This document shows positions 1-5,995 of a stretch of DNA of 5,995 bases, piece by piece; position 1 is the first letter of the stretch, and each line of letters starts with the position of its first letter. This DNA comes from an uncultured Clostridia bacterium (GTDB taxonomy: Bacteria; Bacillota; Clostridia; Christensenellales; Borkfalkiaceae). The translations under genes and the position numbers were made by a program. The stretch is taken from assembly GCA_947176445.1 (NCBI GenBank), contig CAMWQK010000060.1, forward strand, positions 1 through 5,995. Reading direction: 5' to 3'. The notes below the pieces were generated by a model. That model saw nothing but the letters and a program-made list of their open reading frames with translations. It had not been told where the DNA came from and ran no database searches.

Positions 1-373
1 TCTCGCTGGCGCGGACGGGAGCGACGGCATTTTCGACGTGCGTCACGTTCTCGTCCGCAAAGCAGCGCACGACGGGTACGATCGCGTCTACCTCGCGAAT
101 GTGCGAGAGGAATTTATTGCCGAGTCCCTCGCCGCGGCTTGCGCCCTTGACGAGCCCCGCGATATCGACGAACTCGATGACAGCGGGGGTAACTTTCTTG
201 CTCGCATAGAGCGCGGCAAGCTTATTGAGGCGTTCATCGGGCACGGCAACGACGCCGACGTTCGGCTCGATGGTGCAGAAGGGATAATTTGCGGCTTCCG
301 CGCCCGCGTGCGTGATTGCGTTAAAGAGGGTGGACTTTCCCACGTTGGGCAGTCCTACAACGCCGAGTTTCAT
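1..373 (-). CDS. ychF: Redox-regulated ATPase YchF (OLA1 family), N-terminal part; runs off the left edge
   Basis: I translated this on the minus strand from the ATG at 373-371; 124 residues fall inside the window, against about 365 for the family, so the C-terminal two thirds are missing. The start [20 protein letters not shown] carries the P-loop (residues 7-14). Leucine 8 sits where classical Ras-like GTPases have glutamine, the HAS-GTPase signature. [10 protein letters not shown] (33-42), the G3 motif DIAG (70-73) and [22 protein letters not shown] (76-97) are diagnostic YchF stretches. His112 matches the catalytic His114 described for E. coli YchF. The G4 region that decides ATP preference lies outside the window. 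The protein is cytosolic, binds ribosomes and is linked to translation and oxidative-stress control. A GGAG at 385-382 sits 8 bases before the start. One oddity is Pro100, where I recall histidine in most homologues. Family identity is seen directly; function comes from the family. Confidence 0.96.
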   Translation of the reverse strand, partial: MKLGVVGLPNVGKSTLFNAITHAGAEAANYPFCTIEPNVGVVAVPDERLNKLAALYASKKVTPAVIEFVDIAGLVKGASRGEGLGNKFLSHIREVDAIVPVVRCFADENVTHVENAVAPVRASE

Positions 374-409
374 ATTTTCATCTCCGAGATAAGAAGTTTC
401 TACCCCGAT

Positions 410-438
410 ATTATATAATATTTCTTTGCAAACGGCAA
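410..438 (-). promoter_or_regulatory. Promoter of ychF
   Basis: Read on the minus strand, TTGCCG (438-433) is followed by a 17-base spacer and a perfect TATAAT (415-410). Transcription would begin near position 403, giving a leader of about 30 bases that includes the GGAG ribosome binding site at 385-382. It is the only good promoter candidate for ychF. Its -35 box lies 9 bases from that of the divergent argS promoter. Confidence 0.75.
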
Positions 439-447
439 GCCTTTCAT

Positions 448-476
448 TTGCCAAAAACGCAAAAACATGGTATGAT
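448..476 (+). promoter_or_regulatory. Promoter of argS (extended -10)
   Basis: TTGCCA (448-453), a 17-base spacer and TATGAT (471-476), with TG at 468-469 forming an extended -10. Transcription would begin near 483, giving a leader of only about 22 bases. That is too short for a T-box, so argS does not appear to be controlled by uncharged tRNA through a T-box here. Confidence 0.75.
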
Positions 477-504
477 ATTGCTAATAAATCGTGAAGGTAG
501 CAAT

Positions 505-2193
505 ATGGATTACAAGGCTTACATTGCAGAGCGCATTCCCGCGGAGGGAGTATCCAAGGAGGAGATTGCCGAGAGTATCGCGATCCCGCCCGATTCGTCC
601 ATGGGGGATTTTGCGCTGCCCTGCTTCAAATTCGCAAAGGTTTTAAGAAAGTCTCCCGCCATGATCGCGGAGGACTTGAAGGGCAAATATCCCGTCGATG
701 GGGTCGTCTCCGAGGTTTCGGCGGTCAACGGATATCTCAATTTCAAAATCGATAAAGTCGGACTTGCGCGCGACGTGCTCGAACGTATCGGACGCGAGGG
801 TGAAAAGTACGGCTCGGCAGAGATCGGCAAGGGCAAGACGATCTGCCTCGACTATTCCTCGGTGAACATCGCAAAGCCCTTCCATATCGGGCACCTCTCC
901 ACAACGGTGCTCGGCGGCGCGCTCTACCGCATTTTCAACTTCCTCGGCTATAAGGCGGTCGGGATCAATCATCTCGGCGACTACGGTACGCAGTTCGGCA
1001 AGCTCATCTCGGCGTATACGCGCTGGGGCAACCGCGACCTTGTAGAAAAGGGCGGCATTCGTGCGCTCAACGAGCTGTATGTGCGCTTCCACCGCGAGGC
1101 GGAGGAACGCCCCGAGCTCGAAGACGAGGCGCGCGCTTACTTCAAAAAGATCGAAGAGGGGGACAAGGAGTGCCTTGCGCTCTTCGAGTGGTTCAAGGAG
1201 CTCACCCTAAAAGACGTCAATAAAATCTACGAGCTTCTCGATATTCACTTCGATTCGTATGCGGGCGAGAGCTTTTATCAGGATAAAATGCAGCCCGTCA
1301 TCGACGAGCTCAAAGAAAAGCACCTGCTCGTCGAGAGCCGCGGCGCGCAGATCGTCGATCTCGAAGCGTACGGCATGTCGCCGTGCATCATCCTGAAGTC
1401 GGACGGCTCATCGCTCTACGCCACGCGCGATATGGCGGCGGCGATCTACCGCAAACAGACCTACGATTTCGATAAGTGCCTCTACGTCGTCGCATATCAG
1501 CAGAATCTGCACTTCAAGCAGTTCTTCAAGGTGCTCGAGCTCATGGGCAAGGAGTGGGCGAAGGATCTCGTCCACGTCGCCTACGGCATGGTCTCCCTCG
1601 AAGACGGCGCAATGTCCACGCGCAAGGGCAACGTCGTGTTCCTTGAAGACATCATCAACAAATGCGTCGAAAAGGCGCTCGCCATCCTCGTGGAGAAGAA
1701 CCCCGACCTCGAAAACAAGGAGGACGTTGCAAAAAAAGTCGGCGTCGGTGCGGTGGTGTTCGGCGCGCTCTATAACAATAAGATCAAAGATATCGTCTTT
1801 TCGTACGACAAGGCGCTCAACTTCGACGGCGAGACGAGCGTTTACGTGCAGTATACCTGCGCCCGCGCCTATTCGGTGTTGAATAGAGCGGAGGGCGTGA
1901 ACTATAAAAACGCGCCTATATCGGAGCCGTGCGCGCAGGAGTTCGAGCTTCTGAAACTGCTCGCCGACTTTCCCGATACGGTGAGAGCGGCGGCGGAGAA
2001 GTACGAACCCTCGTATATCGCGCGGTATGCCGTGGACGTCGCGCAGAAGTTCAATAAGTTCTATATCGACTGCAAGATTTTACAGGCGGAGAGCGGTGTG
2101 AAGGAGATGCGTCTGCGCCTGACGGAAGCGACGCTTGTCACGCTCAAAAATGCGCTTACCCTTCTCGGGATCGGCGTGCCGGAGAAGATGTGA
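505..2193 (+). CDS. argS: Arginyl-tRNA synthetase (class I)
   Basis: Charges tRNA-Arg with arginine in the cytoplasm, using ATP. The 562-residue length fits the family (about 550-580). The N-terminal Add1-type domain covers roughly residues 1-85. The Rossmann catalytic core starts at about 110 and contains the HIGH motif exactly (127-130, within [12 protein letters not shown]). [14 protein letters not shown] (154-167) is a strongly conserved ArgRS stretch. The KMSK-loop equivalent is MSTRKGN (370-376), the form common in Gram-positive ArgRS. The DALR anticodon-binding domain fills about 445-562. I chose the ATG at 505 because AAGG (494-497) lies 7 bases upstream. The frame stays open back to a TTG at 448, but that codon is the promoter's -35 box and would add 19 residues unlike the family. 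The stop codon overlaps the next start by one base, so it forms an operon with the phosphatase gene. Confidence 0.97.
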   Translation: MDYKAYIAERIPAEGVSKEEIAESIAIPPDSSMGDFALPCFKFAKVLRKSPAMIAEDLKGKYPVDGVVSEVSAVNGYLNFKIDKVGLARDVLERIGREGEKYGSAEIGKGKTICLDYSSVNIAKPFHIGHLSTTVLGGALYRIFNFLGYKAVGINHLGDYGTQFGKLISAYTRWGNRDLVEKGGIRALNELYVRFHREAEERPELEDEARAYFKKIEEGDKECLALFEWFKELTLKDVNKIYELLDIHFDSYAGESFYQDKMQPVIDELKEKHLLVESRGAQIVDLEAYGMSPCIILKSDGSSLYATRDMAAAIYRKQTYDFDKCLYVVAYQQNLHFKQFFKVLELMGKEWAKDLVHVAYGMVSLEDGAMSTRKGNVVFLEDIINKCVEKALAILVEKNPDLENKEDVAKKVGVGAVVFGALYNNKIKDIVFSYDKALNFDGETSVYVQYTCARAYSVLNRAEGVNYKNAPISEPCAQEFELLKLLADFPDTVRAAAEKYEPSYIARYAVDVAQKFNKFYIDCKILQAESGVKEMRLRLTEATLVTLKNALTLLGIGVPEKM

Positions 2194-2837
2194 TGTTAAA
2201 GGCGGTACTGTTCGACCTCGACGGGACGCTGCTCGATACGATCGGGGATATCGAAGAGCGGACGAATACAATGCTTTTGCACTTCGGGTATCCGCCTATC
2301 TCAAGGACACAGGCAAAGGCGTACGTGGGAGACGGGGCGAGAAGGCTCGTCGAACGCGCTCTTCCGCAGGGCGCGGAAAACATAGACGAATGCTACGCCT
2401 ATTTCAAGGCGAACTTCGCAAGCGGGAACGCGCTCACCGAGCTGTTTCCTTATGAAAGAGAGTGTCTGCTTGCGCTCCTTAAAAAGGGGATCAAGCTCGC
2501 CGTTATCACGAACAAGCCGCAGGATGCGACCGATCGGCTCGTTGAAAAGTTTTTCAAGGATATCCCGTTCGGGTTCGTCGGCGGGGATTCGGGCATGTTT
2601 CCCTGCAAGCCCGATCCGTCGCTCGCGCAATACTGCGCGCTCAAACTGCGCGTCGCTCCGAGTGAGTGCGCGTTCGTCGGCGACGGGGAGACGGACGTGC
2701 GCACGGCGTTGAATGCGGGCATGTTCGGCGTCTCCGCGCTGTGGGGGTATCGCTCCAAGCAGCAGCTTGCGGATGCGGGCGCGACGGTGTTTGCAAGGGA
2801 CTTTTCGGAGCTTGAAAAAATTTTGCTCGGCGCATGA
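2193..2837 (+). CDS. HAD-family hydrolase, phosphoglycolate phosphatase (Gph)-like
   Basis: A 214-residue soluble phosphatase of HAD subfamily IA, with all four motifs intact. Motif I is DLDGT (8-12), with nucleophile Asp8 and acid/base Asp10. Motif II is Thr106 in VITNKP. Motif III is Lys139 in CKPDP. Motif IV is GDGETD (163-168). Residues of about 15-85 between motifs I and II form a helical cap, as in phosphoglycolate phosphatase or PpaX. The closest match I recognise is Gph, which removes phosphate from 2-phosphoglycolate, but HAD substrates cannot be read from sequence. The ATG at 2193 shares its A with the argS TGA, and GGAG (2181-2184) is 8 bases upstream. A GTG at 2190 is an alternative start that adds one residue. 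The tight overlap implies co-transcription with argS and translational coupling. No clear terminator follows. Confidence 0.9.
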   Translation: MLKAVLFDLDGTLLDTIGDIEERTNTMLLHFGYPPISRTQAKAYVGDGARRLVERALPQGAENIDECYAYFKANFASGNALTELFPYERECLLALLKKGIKLAVITNKPQDATDRLVEKFFKDIPFGFVGGDSGMFPCKPDPSLAQYCALKLRVAPSECAFVGDGETDVRTALNAGMFGVSALWGYRSKQQLADAGATVFARDFSELEKILLGA

Positions 2838-2856
2838 ATTTTTTCGAAAAAAACTA

Positions 2857-2885
2857 TTGATATCCAATCCTAATTGTGATATAAT
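2857..2885 (+). promoter_or_regulatory. Promoter of the rubrerythrin gene
   Basis: TTGATA (2857-2862), a 17-base spacer and a perfect TATAAT (2880-2885), with TG at 2877-2878 giving an extended -10. An A7 tract (2847-2853) just upstream of the -35 could act as an UP element. This is the strongest promoter in the window by inspection and fits a highly expressed detoxification gene. Transcription would begin near 2892. Confidence 0.85.
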
Positions 2886-2894
2886 GCAGTTACA

Positions 2895-2908
2895 AAACAA
2901 ATTTGTTT
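2895..2908. promoter_or_regulatory. Perfect 14-bp palindrome in the rubrerythrin leader
   Basis: AAACAAATTTGTTT is exactly self-complementary, with its centre between 2901 and 2902. It lies just after the expected transcription start and ends 2 bases before the ribosome binding site AAAGGAG (2911-2917). That position suits a repressor operator. It matches no PerR, Fur or Rex consensus that I know well. The palindrome itself is seen directly; the operator role is inferred. Confidence 0.4.
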
Positions 2909-2927
2909 ATAAAGGAGAAAAAGATTT

Positions 2928-3449
2928 ATGAAGAGATGTGCTGTTTGCGGTGAGATCGTAGAGGACGGCGTAGACGTTTGCCCCGTTTGCAAGGCAAAGA
3001 AGTTCGTTCCCGTAGAGGAGAAGGCATTTGCTTGCGAGCACCACGTGGGTGACGGCAAGGTAGAGGACAAAGAGGTAATGGACGGGCTTCACGCCAACTT
3101 CGCGGGCGAGTGCACCGAGGTCGGCATGTACCTTGCAATGGCGCGCGTTGCAGAGCGCGAGGGCTATCCCGAGATCGCAGAGGCATACAAGCGCTATGCG
3201 TATGAGGAAGCTGAGCACGCAGCGAAGTTCGCAGAGGTTCTCGGCGAAGTCGTAACGCCTTCCACCAAGAAAAATCTTGAACTTCGTGCGGCGGCAGAGA
3301 CGGGCGCATGCGAGGGCAAACTCGCACTTGCAAAGCGCGCGAAGGAGCTCGGCTACGACGCAATTCACGATACCGTTCACGAGATGGCAAAGGACGAGGC
3401 TCGTCACGGCGCAGGCTTCAAGGGTCTCCTCAAGAGATATTTCAACTGA
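2928..3449 (+). CDS. rbr: Reverse-type rubrerythrin (hydrogen peroxide reductase)
   Basis: A 173-residue cytoplasmic non-haem iron protein that reduces hydrogen peroxide to water with electrons derived from NADH through a rubredoxin-type partner. The domain order is reversed relative to classical rubrerythrin. A rubredoxin-like centre comes first (Cys4, Cys7, Cys18, Cys21), then a four-helix ferritin-like di-iron domain (about 50-173). Likely di-iron ligands are Glu61 in helix A, Glu94 and His97 (ExxH) in helix B, Glu124 or Glu129 in helix C, and Glu157 with His160 (DEARH) in helix D. The C-terminal stretch [18 protein letters not shown] (144-161) is typical of clostridial reverse rubrerythrins, where the protein protects anaerobes from peroxide and oxygen. 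AAAGGAG (2911-2917) precedes the ATG by 10 bases. It has its own promoter and terminator, so it is probably transcribed alone. The two Cys pairs are 10 residues apart, tighter than the 12 I recall for most rubrerythrins. Confidence 0.95.
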   Translation: MKRCAVCGEIVEDGVDVCPVCKAKKFVPVEEKAFACEHHVGDGKVEDKEVMDGLHANFAGECTEVGMYLAMARVAEREGYPEIAEAYKRYAYEEAEHAAKFAEVLGEVVTPSTKKNLELRAAAETGACEGKLALAKRAKELGYDAIHDTVHEMAKDEARHGAGFKGLLKRYFN

Positions 3450-3465
3450 GTTTTTACAAATGATG

Positions 3466-3500
3466 AAAAAGGACAGGCAGCTTTGCCTGTTCTTTTTTTT
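3466..3500 (+). terminator. Intrinsic terminator of the rubrerythrin gene
   Basis: GGACAGGCA (3471-3479) pairs with TGCCTGTTC (3484-3492) around the four-base loop GCTT, giving a 9-bp stem with one G-T wobble. Eight T residues follow (3493-3500), and five A residues precede the stem and could extend it. It lies 16 bases after the rubrerythrin stop codon and separates that gene from the kinase operon. Confidence 0.93.
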
Positions 3501-3529
3501 ATCGAGTAAATTAGATTTATCGGTAACAT

Positions 3530-3569
3530 TTGCTTTTTTGGCGCTTTTTTGGCATAATACTGTTATAAT
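3530..3569 (+). promoter_or_regulatory. Promoter region of the kinase-regulator operon (two candidates)
   Basis: Candidate one is TTGCTT (3530-3535), a 17-base spacer and CATAAT (3553-3558). It would start near 3565 and keeps the ribosome binding site in the transcript. Candidate two is a perfect extended -10, TGTTATAAT (3561-3569), with no recognisable -35 box. It would start near 3576, inside the ribosome binding site. The 11-bp tandem repeat fills the spacer of candidate one and stands where candidate two lacks a -35, so a bound regulator could block the first or activate the second. Confidence 0.6.
3532..3553 (+). repeat. Perfect 11-bp tandem direct repeat (2 copies) in the kinase promoter
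   Basis: GCTTTTTTGGC occurs at 3532-3542 and again at 3543-3553 with no mismatch and no gap. The period of 11 bp is about one helical turn, so two protein subunits could sit on the same face of the DNA. The second copy ends 10 bases before the TATAAT at 3564. SARP and OmpR/PhoB-type regulators are known to bind direct repeats of this period near the -35 position, and the operon encodes such a regulator. The repeat is seen directly; the operator role is inferred. Confidence 0.6.
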
Positions 3570-3585
3570 ATCAGGTGTAATCATC

Positions 3586-5442
3586 ATGGTAAGGTTTGAG
3601 CAAAAGAAAAAGGTATCGCAAAATACCGTTCATATTATTTTTTGCGCGGTCATGTATGCGTTGCTCGCACTGTTCATTGTGGGGCTATCGGTGTTCAACG
3701 CCAACTATACGACCATTTACAGCAGCCCGAAGGTGCACGGAGGGGAAGTTGATTTTGAAAACGTCGATCTTCCTTCGCGCGACGTTGCATGCAATCTGGC
3801 GGGCGAATGGGAATTTTTTTATGATCAATGGATCGTGACCGACGGTTGCGACGGTTCGCCCGACGGTATGATCTCTCTGCCCGATCTGTGGACATATAAA
3901 GATTTTGGGAACGGCAGTCTTCCGAAGACGGGCTTTGCTTCCTACCGCCTGTATGCCAAAAACGTACAGCCCGATATCAACGTAACCGTCTATCGCCATT
4001 ACAGTAATTTTGCTTACAGGGTATTTATCAACGGAGAGCTGAACTATCGGAGCGGCGAAATATCGAAGGACGTGAACGGAACGGTTGTCACAGGCAGCAC
4101 CGATGAAAGACACCCCTACAAAACGGACGGGAGCCCGCTCGAAATCGTCATAGAGCTCTCGGCAACGCGTACGGGCGGGTTCAACGCTGCGCCGTGGCTC
4201 GCCGCTTCATCGACGGGAAACGTCTACGGAACCAACCTGCGTGCTTCCAACTATATTGCGATCGGCATTACAACGGCGGCGGTTGTAACGAGCATTCTCA
4301 CTTACGTCTTCTTCCGATACAGACGGGACATTACCGTTCCCGCGTTTATGCTTGCACTGTATGCACACTTTCTGTCAAGCAGGGACATGCTGTATGTCTT
4401 TCGTTTGCAGATCACAACGGCGATGATATTGAGTTTTCTTTCGGCGATCGTTGCCTTTGTGCTGCTGATGCTGCATTTTCGGCGGAGCGGTGCGCCCTTG
4501 AAGCGGATACCCATCATCGCGGTCTCATCTGTTGCCGCCGTTCTCACAGCGCTATTGTTTGCATTTTACGGCACGCCGATTGCGCCTGTCAGTGCATTCA
4601 TGGTATTTGCGATCGGCTGTTCCTTTCTCGTTCCCATTGTGTTCAATAGGAGATTTGCCGCCATTCAGCGCGTCGTTTACGGTACGCTGTTCATGTTTTT
4701 AATGTCGGTATTCTGCTTTGAACTGTGCGACGCATTGGGACTTCTTGTATTCGGCACAGAGTTTATATTCACGTTTGAGCTGATGGCGATCATCATATGC
4801 TTTGCCATTCTTTGGCTATGGAAAATGGCAAAGGCGGCGCACAACGCGATCCGTGTAAGCGAACTCGAATGTGAGCTGTCCGCGGTCAAGAGTCAGGCGC
4901 TGCGGGCACAGATAAAGCCGCATTTTGTGTACAATTCTCTGACTGCCATTCAGTCGCGCTACCGCGACGGGCTCAGCGAAGGGGATCGGGCGATCGAACA
5001 GTTTGCAAAACATCTCAGGCTGATCACCGATCACGGCAGCGAAGACATCATCTCCTTCGAAGACGAAGTCCGCAACGTTCTCAACTACTTCGAGCTTGAA
5101 AACCTGCGCGCAAACGGAAAACTTCACTTGTATCTCGATTTAAGCGAGACCGATTTTTCCGTTCCCGTGCTCTCCCTGCAACCGCTCATCGAAAATGCGA
5201 TACGGCACGGGGAGCTGAGGAACAGGCAGGAAGGGTATATTCAGCTCTCGTCGGAGAAAACGGAGCGGGCGATCATGATTACGGTGAGCGATAACGGTAA
5301 GGGGTTCGACGTAAAAGCCGTGCACGCGGGCGTAGGCATCGAGAACACGCGGAAGCGGTTTGAGCTCATCGGCGCAGAGATGAAAATCGAGAGCGAACAA
5401 AATTGCGGTACGCGGGTCACGATCGAAATTCCGTTGGAGTAA
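3586..5442 (+). CDS. Membrane sensor histidine kinase, LytS/YehU (His_kinase PF06580) type with 7TMR-DISM-like sensor
   Basis: A 618-residue sensor kinase that should autophosphorylate and pass phosphate to the adjacent regulator. After KKK (7-9), a first membrane segment spans about 15-37. An extracytoplasmic domain follows (about 38-222). Its motifs LAGEWEFFYDQW (71-82), LPDLW (98-102) and GFASYRL (116-122) resemble the jelly-roll fold of 7TMR-DISM sensors and GH2 sugar-binding domains. About seven membrane segments follow (near 223-243, 250-270, 277-297, 308-328, 333-353, 363-388, 394-412). The cytoplasmic part has the dimerisation/phosphoacceptor helix QIKPHFVYNSL (442-452, His446), the N box LQPLIENAIRHG (531-542, Asn537), and the G boxes DNGKGF (569-574) and GVGIEN (582-587). 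I chose the ATG at 3586 because AGG (3573-3575) precedes it by 10 bases. The reading frame stays open upstream into the rubrerythrin gene, but that part spans a terminator and promoter. The ligand is unknown. Confidence 0.92.
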   Translation: MVRFEQKKKVSQNTVHIIFCAVMYALLALFIVGLSVFNANYTTIYSSPKVHGGEVDFENVDLPSRDVACNLAGEWEFFYDQWIVTDGCDGSPDGMISLPDLWTYKDFGNGSLPKTGFASYRLYAKNVQPDINVTVYRHYSNFAYRVFINGELNYRSGEISKDVNGTVVTGSTDERHPYKTDGSPLEIVIELSATRTGGFNAAPWLAASSTGNVYGTNLRASNYIAIGITTAAVVTSILTYVFFRYRRDITVPAFMLALYAHFLSSRDMLYVFRLQITTAMILSFLSAIVAFVLLMLHFRRSGAPLKRIPIIAVSSVAAVLTALLFAFYGTPIAPVSAFMVFAIGCSFLVPIVFNRRFAAIQRVVYGTLFMFLMSVFCFELCDALGLLVFGTEFIFTFELMAIIICFAILWLWKMAKAAHNAIRVSELECELSAVKSQALRAQIKPHFVYNSLTAIQSRYRDGLSEGDRAIEQFAKHLRLITDHGSEDIISFEDEVRNVLNYFELENLRANGKLHLYLDLSETDFSVPVLSLQPLIENAIRHGELRNRQEGYIQLSSEKTERAIMITVSDNGKGFDVKAVHAGVGIENTRKRFELIGAEMKIESEQNCGTRVTIEIPLE

Positions 5443-5446
5443 TTAT

Positions 5447-5995
5447 ATGAAAATTATTGTTGTTGACGACGAACTGTCGGCATTGAACACCTTTCTTCCG
5501 CATGTGGTGGACGACATGAATATCGAGTGCAAAATGTTTTTGAACGCGCCGCGCTCTGCCCTCGAATACGTGCGCATCAACAGGGTAGACGTTGCGTTTC
5601 TCGATATCAGAATGCCCGAGATCGACGGCGTCGAGCTCGCGGGGCGCATGCTGCACGTCGATCCGAAGCTGAAAATCGTCTTTATCAGCGCATATGCAAA
5701 GGATGAAGACGAAATACGGGCACGGCTGAACGGACGGGTTGCGGCGTTCTGCCATAAGCCGTACAGCGCGGAAAAGTTAAAAACGCTGCTTGCCTCATTG
5801 AATGCGCAGAGTGCAAAGCCAAGTCTCTATTTGCGCACGTTCGATGCGTTCGATTTGTTTGTCAACGGCGTTGCCGTCGATTTTTCGTCCAGCAAGGCAA
5901 AGGAATTGCTCGCGCTTCTGACCGACGCGCGCGGTTCGTATGTGAATATGGATACGGCGATCGGCAATCTGTGGCCGGATCGGAATGCCGAACTC
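5447..5995 (+). CDS. Response regulator, receiver plus SARP/OmpR-like winged helix; runs off the right edge
   Basis: This runs open from the ATG at 5447 to the last base, giving 183 residues with no stop. The receiver domain (1 to about 118) starts MKIIVVDDE, with the acidic pocket at Asp7, Asp8 and Glu9. Asp53 in FLDIRMPEIDG is the phosphorylation site, followed by Ser81 in FISAY and Lys104 in HKPY. From about 127 a winged helix begins: LYLRTFDAFDLFVNG, then SSKAKELLALL (147-157), then NLWPD (174-178). These match the N-terminal DNA-binding part of SARP/BTAD regulators. A BTAD helical domain would be expected past the edge. GGAG (5436-5439) lies 7 bases before the ATG, and the gap after the kinase stop is 4 bases, so the pair is one operon. 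It probably regulates transcription in response to the kinase; targets are unknown. The receiver is certain; the SARP assignment is likely. Confidence 0.9.
   Translation, partial: MKIIVVDDELSALNTFLPHVVDDMNIECKMFLNAPRSALEYVRINRVDVAFLDIRMPEIDGVELAGRMLHVDPKLKIVFISAYAKDEDEIRARLNGRVAAFCHKPYSAEKLKTLLASLNAQSAKPSLYLRTFDAFDLFVNGVAVDFSSSKAKELLALLTDARGSYVNMDTAIGNLWPDRNAEL

Noticed and set aside
38..418. Plus-strand open frame of 126 codons
   Set aside because: It lies antisense to ychF, whose minus-strand translation is unmistakable. It has no ribosome binding site or recognisable domain.
374..504. Possible T-box or other riboswitch upstream of argS
   Set aside because: The predicted transcription start leaves a leader of about 22 bases, and the whole gap to ychF is only 131 bases and holds both promoters. 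There is no room for a T-box and no terminator hairpin.
448..504. N-terminal extension of argS from a TTG at 448
   Set aside because: The TTG is the -35 box of the argS promoter, so it would not be transcribed. The added 19 residues do not resemble ArgRS, and the ATG at 505 has a well-placed AAGG.
2839..2852. T6-CG-A6 palindrome as a terminator for the phosphatase gene
   Set aside because: The stem is only A-T pairs apart from the central CG, with no room for a loop and no following T tract. The A tract is better read as an UP-like element of the rubrerythrin promoter.
2874..2895. Rex-type operator in the rubrerythrin promoter
   Set aside because: Rex sites have TTGTGA and TCACAA 6 bases apart. 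Here the gap is 10 bases and the right arm has a mismatch, so it is reported only as an imperfect dyad.
3277..3585. Upstream extension of the kinase reading frame
   Set aside because: It overlaps the rubrerythrin gene in another frame and crosses the intrinsic terminator and the kinase promoter region. The ATG at 3586 gives a normal positively charged N-terminus before the first membrane segment.
2907..3587. Long minus-strand open frame opposite rubrerythrin
   Set aside because: It reads back through the terminator and across a clearly identified rubrerythrin gene. The translation has no family resemblance.
4194..4649. Plus-strand open frame of 151 codons with many cysteines
   Set aside because: It is an out-of-frame shadow inside the membrane region of the histidine kinase. 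It has no ribosome binding site.

Overview
The window looks like chromosomal DNA from a Gram-positive anaerobe, most plausibly an uncultured member of the Clostridia. The evidence is an AGGAG-type ribosome binding site before most genes, sigma-A-like promoters with 17-base spacers, a reverse-domain-order rubrerythrin typical of anaerobes, and a membrane kinase and regulator architecture common in Firmicutes. The taxonomic call is an inference; there is no rRNA or other phylogenetic marker here beyond ychF and argS. There are no mobile elements, CRISPR arrays, tRNAs or rRNAs.

Layout. At the left edge, on the minus strand, lies the first third of ychF (1-373), the conserved translation-associated P-loop ATPase. 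A 131-base intergenic region (374-504) carries two divergent promoters whose -35 boxes are only 9 bases apart. One drives ychF leftward and the other drives argS rightward. argS (505-2193, arginyl-tRNA synthetase) shares one base with a HAD-family phosphatase resembling phosphoglycolate phosphatase (2193-2837), so the two are very likely co-transcribed and translationally coupled. Next is a monocistronic-looking rubrerythrin gene (2928-3449) with its own near-consensus promoter, a palindrome in its leader and a clear intrinsic terminator (3466-3500). It should reduce hydrogen peroxide in the cytoplasm.

The right-hand third is a two-component system: a multi-pass membrane histidine kinase of the LytS/YehU type with a predicted extracytoplasmic beta-sandwich sensor (3586-5442), then, 4 bases later, a response regulator cut by the window edge (5447-5995). 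The regulator joins a receiver domain to what looks like a SARP/OmpR-type winged helix rather than the LytTR or AraC domain more usual with this kinase type. Directly upstream of the kinase is a perfect 11-bp tandem direct repeat (3532-3553) overlapping the promoter. SARP and OmpR-type regulators are known to bind direct repeats with about this period, so autoregulation by the encoded regulator is a testable idea. This is the most interesting part of the window. The left two thirds are ordinary housekeeping and oxidative-stress genes.
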